DNA from: Bombyx mori
Taxonomy: Eukaryota; Arthropoda; Insecta; Lepidoptera; Bombycidae
NCBI RefSeq assembly: GCF_030269925.1
Contig: NC_085133.1
Location: 6,902,001-6,966,000, forward strand
DNA: 64,000 nucleotides
Direction: 5' to 3'
Positions 56,208 to 64,000 of the stretch are shown here, piece by piece. Both the position numbers and the translations under genes were made by a program. How positions within the stretch are numbered: the first letter of the stretch is position 1; every line of letters starts with the position of its first letter. The notes beneath the pieces are model-generated. The model searched no databases. It had not been told where the DNA came from and worked only from the letters and a program-made list of their open reading frames with translations.

Positions 56208-58647
56208 CCAAGAGTCATACTCACAAATTTGTATCTGAAACTAAATCGGAAAATTACACTGCACGTCTATCGCCAAAGTGACGATTACAAGTTTCGTACT
56301 AAAACAGTAACGAGAGTTTAGTAGTTTTTTTCTACTAATCTCCCAAAAAAAAACTTTTAGATTTATATGAGTGACTGTTTTACGTAGATGTGTGTGTGTC
56401 CCTCAATAAAATCGTGCCTTAGATGCAAATTAAATTATGGACCGAAAATAAGTGGCAAATCATGTGCCAAATAAAACCGTAAATCTTATGAATGTTAAAA
56501 CATAAAGCAATTTATTATGACTTATATATGTATTGAAAACTAGTATTTACATGCCAAGTGTGTATTTAGGTAGTAAAGTATGGAAAACAAGCGTGTGTGT
56601 TATAGACTAACGCATGTTCTTATAAAATGTGTATTTCCTAAACCCTGACCAATCTTAGGTTAGTTTATATTGAGAAAAAATATTTATATTTATTATTACC
56701 CCCCCAATAAAAAAAGACATTTTTACGAATAGTATTATTAATGTAGACTTGTCGAAAAATTAGGGCAAATTTATTTTTTGGGTTAAAAACACCGGTTTGT
56801 GCCTGTACCGTTAATGTCATGACAATATTATGCATTTCCAGTAGATTCTGGTGGTAAATGATTACGTAGAAACATTTATTACTGTCAGAAACTATTGCAA
56901 ATAATATTTAATAGTTCTTAGAATCCGCACACGAACAAGTGTAAACGTAAAAAAATTCTAAAAGTGATTTTAAGATTAAGAATCAAAAAGAGATACAAAA
57001 AATATATTTAATAGGAGAGCTATTTAATAATAATATTATAATTAAAAAGAAAATGTCAATTCTATAACAAAAATTCGATGTAAATAAGATTAGGATTATA
57101 TAAAATATGTTAGAAAAAGGAATGTATTTGTTAAAAATAAAAAATAAAAAAACAAAATGGTATAAAATATTATGTGTAATCATACTGAACTAATGTACAG
57201 TGAAAAGAGAGTGCTAATTTTGGTAATTCATGAGGTAGCCATATAATGCCATAAATTCATTGTAAGTGTATCTTTTTTTTTTTTTAATTAGTTGTCTATG
57301 AAACAGTATTAGTCTCAATGAAACATCCTTCAGACCTTTTGCATTCCTATAATATTCCTAGCGCCCAGTTTAGTTCTTAGTGAAAATTAATTTTAACATT
57401 ACATGTATCCCTCAACGTTTAAACTATAATTTTAAGATCGATTACTCTAAGCAATCCCATCTGAAACTGATCGCGTAAAAAACATAAAAACATCGGATAA
57501 GTTATTGAATATACGACCTTAAGCCGCTGGCGTGGGGATGTTTTTCCTTCGCAAATCACTTTTGAACTCTTAATTAGTAATCAGTATTTACTAGACTAAG
57601 CACTTCAGTTGTTCCTATTATTAAGTCACTTGCACTATTTTCTACCATAACTCACGTGTTGTTCTTGCATTGGCAACACAGACTCAAACCATCAATGTAT
57701 ATTGATTAAATAAGTAAGTTATTCAGTTTCTAAGCTGTCCACTTCCCAGTGTATTTTTTTTTTATTGTTCCTTCAATTTTCTTAATCGTTTCGTTGTAGT
57801 GCCATAACGTTATAGTCACAAATTATTCTCAATATATTTATAATAGATTTATTTGAAGACTCTTTCGAGCGTCTCAAGACGAAGTAAATGAATTTTTATT
57901 CTTTAAATAATGTAATTAATGTTTGAAATAGTTTTTTTTTTCCATAAAATCCAAAACACCTAAACTCATCAATTTGTCATTATTTGTCCCTTTATTAATA
58001 ATCTTGATAGTTAAAAAAATTAATGCAACAAAAAGACAGACAATAATGATTGATATTTTTATAAAAATAATAGAACGTTAATTTTGTAGCTATTTGTATA
58101 TTAAAAATAAAATGGTACGGCAAATGAAATTTGCAAACACACAGAATAAACCACGAGTCATCCATCATACATTTCTAACAAAAAAAAAACCTACCATAAA
58201 CTCATATTTCGTAAATCAATACCCAATATATACGTTTTATAAATTGTTATATTTTGTTTTGTTAACTAATTTTACATTATTTTTTTTGTTTCGATCTATC
58301 TCTGTCTCTCTCTATCTCTATGCTATTTTCATTTGACTCCTCCCTTTGATAGTTTAATCGCATTAAGAGTACGTACGTAGCTTTAATTGTAGTATGTTTC
58401 TTGATTATTAATGCAATTACTGCAGTATTTTGTTCGCTGCGTCGAGAGATTGTGTTGCGAATGTGTGTTCGCGCAGACTACCCGCAGGATTCGTTTCCGT
58501 TTGTAAAATGAGCGGCTGTTTTTTTTTTGTATCACGAGATTACATTGGTTTAATATTATTTAGTTTTGTTTACCTCATGAGTTCTAGGAATTAAATGAGA
58601 TTATCCTATGTGAATGTATTTTATTTTTGACGATTCTTATAAATCGA
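56208..58647 (+). other. cas: probable cas 3'UTR and polyadenylation region
   Basis: AT-rich sequence without recognisable transposons, unlike almost every other 2-kb stretch here, which fits a long conserved 3'UTR. AATAAA hexamers lie at 56405-56410, 56470-56475 and 56706-56711, with more farther on. Which one is used cannot be decided from sequence. Confidence 0.5.
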
Positions 58648-58903
58648 CTAGCTGTACCCGTCCGCTTCGCTGGGATATTTAAAATTAACATTATTATTTC
58701 TCACCCCCACAAGGATTCTCATCATTAACACCCCCGCAACTGGTGTAGGGAATCCAACATTCATATAAATATTAGCCTATCCATTAAGCACATGTATTTT
58801 CTACACGGATACCAAGTTTCAAGTCAATCAGATGCATGGTTCAGAAGCTATAACGGAACATCGTAAAAACCACTATAGATTTATATAATAATATTAGTAT
58901 AGA
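58648..58903 (-). mobile_element. Helitron, family B, copy 3
   Basis: A|CTAGCTGTACCCGTCCGCTT at the left, AATATTAGTATAGA|T at the right. Confidence 0.72.
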
Positions 58904-59697
58904 TTAACACTGGTTGCACGCACGAAAAAGTGTCACGTTTCATGAGCTTGAGTGTGCAAGCGAGAGCGCGCAACAAGCGATAGAGAGGCACGATCGGCCC
59001 AAGCGTTGGCTTGTGACACATTTATCTCTCGTCTCACGTGACGTCAGAGCTAGCAATTCGAATAGTTCTGCTACTGACGTTATCACATAGAACTATCGTC
59101 CGTAAACCAACTTTACATAGAACAACTCATAAATTAAGTAAGTTGTTAATGTAGGACGATGTGTCAATACTATTGACTCAATAGTATAGCCATTCAACAT
59201 CTGTATTACTATGCAAATACAAATAATGCTCTTCTTTTCATTCTTCAAATATCGTACAACGCTAAAAAGTATGTAGACCAAACAAGCTTGTTATCGAATA
59301 CCCACAGAAATAGATGATTTCACAGTAGAAACAGAAATTTCGATTCTAATCGGAAATTATGAGTGCTGGGCCTATTATCAGGAAACACTTCAAGAAATAA
59401 ATTAATTGACATGCACATAAGCGCATTACGTGGAAAGTCCGCTGAGCGGACTTTGGACTGGTGGTGCAATAATAAATTTTGATGCGCACTGGGGAGAGGT
59501 TAATAATAATTATAAAACCATAAAGAATTAGTATCTATGTTATACGAATATTGGAAAATTAAGGTTCCTTTTTTTAAAGTTTCCCAATTTGCTTTAGTGG
59601 TTCTGTCTGTGTTTTGTTTGAACAAATAGATAAATTAATTAATTCACAGTTTCCATTCCAGTTACAGATATTTAATTTTCAGCATATAACAGAGATT
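58904..59697. other. Downstream spacer, no gene seen
   Basis: Unassigned sequence. GC-richer patch at about 58915-59050 and a short near-palindrome GTGGAAAGTCCGCTGAGCGG at 59429-59448. No coding support. Confidence 0.4.
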
Positions 59698-59930
59698 TAC
59701 TGGTGGTAGGACCACTTGTGAGTCCGCACGGGTAGGTACCACCACCCTGCCTATTTCTGCCGTGAAGCAGTAATGCGCTTCGGTTTGAAGGGTGAGGCAG
59801 CCGTTGTAACTATTCGGAGACCTTAGAACTCATATCTCAAGGTGGGTGGCGGTATTTACATTGTAGATGTCTATAGGCTCCGGTAACCACTGTGGGCTGT
59901 GAACTCGTCCACCCATCTAAGCAATAAAAA
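59698..59930 (+). mobile_element. Bm1-like SINE, short form
   Basis: TTACTGGTGGTAGGACCAC ... TAAGCAATAAAAAAAAA. Confidence 0.88.
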
Positions 59931-60395
59931 AAAAAAAAAGTTAAGTAACAAATATATTAAATGTGTCATCTATGGTAACGAATAAGAAAAAACAATTTTC
60001 AAGATACTATTGACAGTTTACCTGGCAGTATGAAATGCTCAAATTGTTATTAGCTATCATAAAATATATAACAGCATTTTCGGTCCAGAGAATTAAGTAG
60101 ATAACAGTGCAATATTCACAATTCACACGATCTATGTACTTAACAAAAACATTGCCATACGTTTTTTTAAGGCGCTTCTCTTCAAACCGATGTTGTTTAC
60201 ACTTTCACCATCTCGGAGACAACAATTTAGGCCGCCTAGTGGAAAGTGAGTATATGATGTGATTTCAAATGAGAGTTAATGCTAAACAGTGGCTAGGCCG
60301 TGCCTCTGGTGCCGTGTATGAACGAAGATGACTCATTATTAGAATGGCCTTATGATCTTTTTTTTATGATTGAAGGATTGCTGTGTGCTTATTGC
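59931..60395. other. Spacer, no gene seen
   Basis: AT-rich, nothing recognised. About 60290-60320 may be a remnant of the second LINE family (GGCTAGGCCGTGCCTCTGG). Confidence 0.35.
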
Positions 60396-60787
60396 GATTC
60401 CCGATCCTGCGGATCGAATGGTAAACAGTCAACGTCGCAAAAAACACGTCATTACAGATCCTTCCGATCGGGAGGATCCACCGGTAAGTGGATCCGGAAG
60501 AGATCTGTTATGGAATCCGGTGCTTGGAGTACCTAAAAGCACCGGTCATCGTTACCGTCGATCCCGTCGCTTGCGACGAAGTAAATTAACCCACAGACAC
60601 AGCCCACTGAGTTTCTCGCCGGATCTTCTCAGTGGGTCCCGTTTCCTATCCGGTGGTAGATTCTGCGAAGCACTGCACTTGCTAGGGCCAGTGTTAGCAA
60701 AACTTCCGGCTTGAGCCCCGCGAGCTCACCTACTTAATACTACGCTGAAATGGTCTCTCAGGACCATCAGCTTAGGTAGGAAAAAAA
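60396..60787 (+). mobile_element. Jockey-clade (BMC1-like) LINE 3' end
   Basis: CCCGATCCTGCGGATCGAAT ... internal duplication near GATCGGGAGGATCCACCGG ... UTR ending CAGCTTAGGTAGG plus A-run. Confidence 0.83.
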
Positions 60788-60850
60788 GCGAGTTTTTTAA
60801 CGTTCTCGATAGCGTAAAAGTTAATTCAAATTTACATGCAGTTGGAACGT
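60788..60850. mobile_element. TIR element end fragment
   Basis: GCGAGTTTTTTAACGTTCTC ... AAAAGTTAATTCAAATTTAC matches the ends of the TIR elements at 1-503 and 20594-21055. Directly joined to LINE pieces on both sides. Confidence 0.65.
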
Positions 60851-61050
60851 TGCTGGCTTTGGAATAAGCTCCCCTCCACGGTGCTTCCCGAGCGCTATGA
60901 CATGTGCTTCTTCAAACGAGGCTTGTGGAGAATACTTAACGGTAGTCAGCTGCTTGTCTCTGCCCCTGGCATTGCTGAAGTCCATGGGCGACGATAACTA
61001 TTCACCATCAGGTGGGCCATATGCACGTCTGCCCACAAGGTCAATAAAAA
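60850..61050 (+). mobile_element. Second LINE family 3' end
   Basis: CTGGCTTTGGAATAAGCTCC ... CGCTATGACATGTGCTTC ... GTCTGCCCACAAGGTCAATA plus A tail. Confidence 0.78.
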
Positions 61051-61834
61051 AAATTAAAAACTAAACACTATCCTAATTTTAATCTTTCGTAAATTAGTTG
61101 GATAATAATTGCAACTAGGGACTGGCAATAAATGATCTACATTTGATCTTCAACTAAATTAACTGTAACAAATGGCATCAATTTGTCTATCCCTAACATC
61201 CTGATTTTGATAGTGAATAAACTGACTTCTTTCAATGCGACTGAGTGTTGCATGCATTTAAATATGTATACTTGACGCATTTTTAAGTTATACATTTTCA
61301 AGCTTATTTATTTAAGGCTCTTCATTATTTTCTACTATACACGTCGAAAATCCAGACGCCTCGCCTCTGGTACTCCTTTTAAAGATTGATTTTATATTCA
61401 TTAGTTACATAAGTGGTACATCAATGATTTAGGCGGCGATTTATGTCTCTAACTAGCATTGCTGTTGCCCACGAGCGACTACTAACAAACAGACGAGCCG
61501 TACATGCGTAAATTTCAAAATACATTAAGTAGAAATAGTTAATTTTTTTTCAATATTGAAAGAAACGTTATTTGAATACCACTAAAATTTATCGATCAAT
61601 TTATGCTTACAATGCAGATTTATAAAACCGTAATTGAATATAAAAATATATTTAATGATTCGCGTGTCTATGAGCGATGAATTATCAGGGATTTCCAAGG
61701 CGAACCGGTCGCCGAATACTTGTCGTCTATGCTAACTACAAATACATACACGCCCGGGCTTCGACACAACGGCTATACTAAACGAACATAATACGGAATT
61801 ATACCGAAAAACAAAATTAACTGCGATTTTTTTT
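61051..61834. other. Spacer, no gene seen
   Basis: AT-rich, no coding or repeat family recognised. Confidence 0.4.
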
Positions 61835-62405
61835 GGAACGAATTTCCTTACGGCAGGCTTGGAGGGGATAGGGATTTTGCTGCGCGACCGAACTGAAAAA
61901 ATGTGATTGTAAAACCGTAAGAAAAAATCCGTGGAAAAAAGTGCGTGGAATAAATCCGTGGAAAAAAGTGCGTGGAATAAAACCGTTAAATGAGACGTGC
62001 GCAGGCACGACAGTCGCATACACAAGCGAGTAGTGTATAATACCTTTCTCTTTCTCCTTCTTTCTTTTTGTTCTCTAATCCCTTCTCTCTCTATTTAGTA
62101 ATTATTTCTATTTCTATGTAATTTTATGTTGTCAACCAAAAATAAAGAGATATATTTTGTTATTTTAATTGATAATTTGAATTACTATTTTTTTTATTTT
62201 ACGTAATTTATTATTTCCTAAAATACTGAATTTCCTAAATACTTTCCCGTACTTAAATAAAAACTAATCAGCAAAGTTTAAGAGAAAAACCAAGAAAACC
62301 TACATAAAATTGAGCACCATTTCTTTTTTTGCAAATTGTGTCGATTCTATATTAGCCGAAGGAACTTCGTGCCTACCTGGTGTCCCACGACACCACATCT
62401 TTAAT
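61835..62405. mobile_element. Possible decayed element related to 58-425
   Basis: Shares GGAACGAATTTCCTTA and, at the other end, GGAACTTCGTGCC followed by a GTGTCCCACGACACC hairpin, with the interior of the TIR element at 1-503. Contains a 27-bp tandem duplication. Confidence 0.4.
61925..61978 (+). repeat. 27-bp tandem duplication
   Basis: Two adjacent copies of a unit with ATCCGTGGAAAAAAGTGCGT. Confidence 0.9.
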
Positions 62406-62414
62406 TTTGTATTG

Positions 62415-62605
62415 TTGTATATTCAGACGAGCATACGGCCCACCTGATGGTGAGTGGTAACCTTCGCTCATGGACGTCTGCAATTTCAGGGGCAGAGCCA
62501 AGCCGCTGCCTACCGTTTAATACTCTCCACAGGCCTCCTTTGAAGAAGGACATGTCATAGCGCTCGGGAAACACCGTGGAGGGGAGCTCATTCCAAAGCC
62601 GGATA
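62415..62605 (-). mobile_element. Second LINE family 3' end
   Basis: The minus strand encodes ELPSTVFPERYDMSFF and [16 protein letters not shown], the C-terminal LINE peptide, then the 3' end. Confidence 0.8.
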
Positions 62606-63021
62606 TACGTAACCAATTGAATTGAACGATAAAACACAAAATTTAACTTTATGCAATTCACTCAAGATTAACTCAGTCACGAAAAGTGTGCATGCAGTAT
62701 TCGAAATATGATTCGATAAATTAACACGTGAGTGACTGAAGTTCAAATTAAGGGACGGTGTTGCCGGCGCAGAAAATTTACCCCAAAAGTCAGGATAAAT
62801 TGGCACATAATTAGACGTTATTCCGGGTAAAATTGCAAGATAAAGAAGCAATAATGAGAGTACCGTATGCTTTCGTTGTAATAATAATTATCTCATCACA
62901 AGATAGCCTTTTCGAGCATCGAAGTACTCCACTACAAAGTAATATGTAAATTATTCACGTCCACTACTCGCCAAAATTTGATGAATAACTCCGCGCAATA
63001 GGTTAGCTTTTTTGTTTTTTA
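62606..63021. other. Spacer, no gene seen
   Basis: No coding sequence or repeat family recognised. Confidence 0.4.
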
Positions 63022-63116
63022 TTGCTTAGATGAGTGCACGAACTCACAGCCCACCTGGTCTTAAATTATTACCGGAACCTACTCGTATAGACATCTACAA
63101 CGTAAATGCCGCCACA
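63022..63116 (-). mobile_element. Bm1-like SINE 3' fragment
   Basis: ATTGCTTAGATGAGTGCACG ... GACATCTACAACGTAAATGC, diverged. Confidence 0.75.
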
Positions 63117-63598
63117 CGCCGAACACTCTGAGTAGATCTGATGAGGAACTCAGTGGGTGTGTCCGCTATCATAAGAGAATAATCTAATGTTAATCAAGTA
63201 AATTTGGAAAGTAAATTTTAAATCATTATCCCATTTCGAATCCCTGTTATCGACTCGCGCAAACCGAAGTGATTTGTAAAGTTTGTAAATAATGGATCTT
63301 GTTCAAGTTATTTTAAAGCCTTTAAATACTCAAACAAAGTAACGTATATGACTTGAAGCGCTCATTATTTTAAAACAATCGTAAGTATTTGCTATTAGAA
63401 CTAAAATGTTTCAGCGTAATATCACGTTCGGAGCCAGATAACTAAGCCATCCTTACACAGAAGTGTGAAAACGGTTCACAAACATATTCCGCGGTTACCA
63501 CACCCCGGTTAAGTGATGTCAGGGTTGTCAAAAACGCTACATGCCAATGATTTTTTTTACAAAACAGCTTGTTATTTAACAAGTGTAATCTTTTTTTT
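63117..63598. other. Spacer, no gene seen
   Basis: 63125-63165 (GAACTCAGTGGGTGTGTCC) resembles a scrap of jockey-type LINE UTR; otherwise unassigned. Confidence 0.35.
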
Positions 63599-63645
63599 TT
63601 AATTGCTTAGATAGCTGGACGTGCTCACGGCCCACCTGAGGCTAA
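63599..63645 (-). mobile_element. Bm1-like SINE 3' fragment
   Basis: AATTGCTTAGATAGCTGGAC ... CACGGCCCACCTGAGGC. Confidence 0.6.
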
Positions 63646-63975
63646 GTGCTTGAAGATTTGCTAACAGCTGACCGAGCGCTTCCACAGGAGACCTTACAAC
63701 TCAAGAGCTACTGCTTCACGAATGAATTTACTATCGGATCGGGCCCCTAAGCCTGCTTCTAGAGTTGAAGGCGTCTATTGCAAGGGTCGTGGATCTGAAG
63801 GATCCCTTGGGAAGTATCTAGGGCGTCGACGGTGACTGGCTCTTACGTGATCAGGATTCGGGGAGTAGTCAGCGGCGGCAACGATGAGGCGTTTATCATG
63901 ACGCATAGGCTTATCGAAGTACCGTTCCGACGCTGACTTCATGTGGTCCAAATCTTGTTGTTCGGAACTTGTATA
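63646..63975 (-). mobile_element. Jockey-type LINE coding fragment
   Basis: The minus strand reads like the reverse-transcriptase C-terminus at 23545-24087 (SASERYFDKPMRHD, then LIVAAADYSPNP), but more diverged, so a different subfamily. Confidence 0.6.
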
Positions 63976-64000
63976 TATTTAAAATATTGTAAGCGAGATT

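Overview
The window looks like nuclear DNA of a silkworm (Bombyx mori or a very close relative). The main reasons are about two dozen copies of a tRNA-headed SINE that matches what I know of Bm1, 3' ends of lepidopteran non-LTR retrotransposons, Helitrons inserted between A and T, and an AT-rich background with long introns. No bacterial, viral or organellar gene was seen.

One host gene fills the window: an orthologue of castor (cas; vertebrate CASZ1), a nuclear zinc-finger transcription factor, on the + strand. I could join 26 coding exons from ATG 7264 to TGA 56207. Every junction has GT..AG ends and compatible phase, giving 5019 coding nt, or 1672 residues. Exons 1-5 (7.2-13.1 kb) encode a disordered N-terminal region with basic patches and DLS motifs. 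A 27.4-kb intron 5 follows. Exons 6-26 (40.6-56.2 kb) encode 12 Castor-type fingers, the long CASZ1a-like architecture. They include a 32-nt micro-exon (exon 7) and an exon rich in Pro-Asn-Leu repeats plus an AT-hook-like motif. The first exon(s) and promoter are not identified: an acceptor-like site at 7215 suggests an upstream 5'UTR exon.

Layout: 1-503 terminal-inverted-repeat (TIR) element; 0.5-7.2 kb upstream DNA with SINE, LINE and MITE insertions; 7.2-13.1 kb cas exons 1-5; 13.1-40.5 kb giant intron, heavily colonised by transposons; 40.6-56.2 kb cas exons 6-26 with transposons in the introns; 56.2-58.6 kb probable long 3'UTR with several AATAAA signals; 58.6-64 kb transposon-rich downstream DNA.

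The rest is mobile DNA: Bm1-like SINEs, jockey-clade (BMC1-like) LINE 3' ends, a second LINE family, RTE-like LINE tails ending in GAT/GAA microsatellites, three Helitron families, a TA-target MITE, and a TIR element that contains a Bm1 copy. Several insertions keep exact target-site duplications. I found no previously undescribed multi-gene system. The most notable observations are the long 12-finger cas gene model with its micro-exon and possible internal start, transposons sitting immediately upstream of splice acceptors, an inverted SINE pair before the last exon, and a MITE insertion whose empty site is present in the same window. All calls are from reading the sequence; no database search was run.
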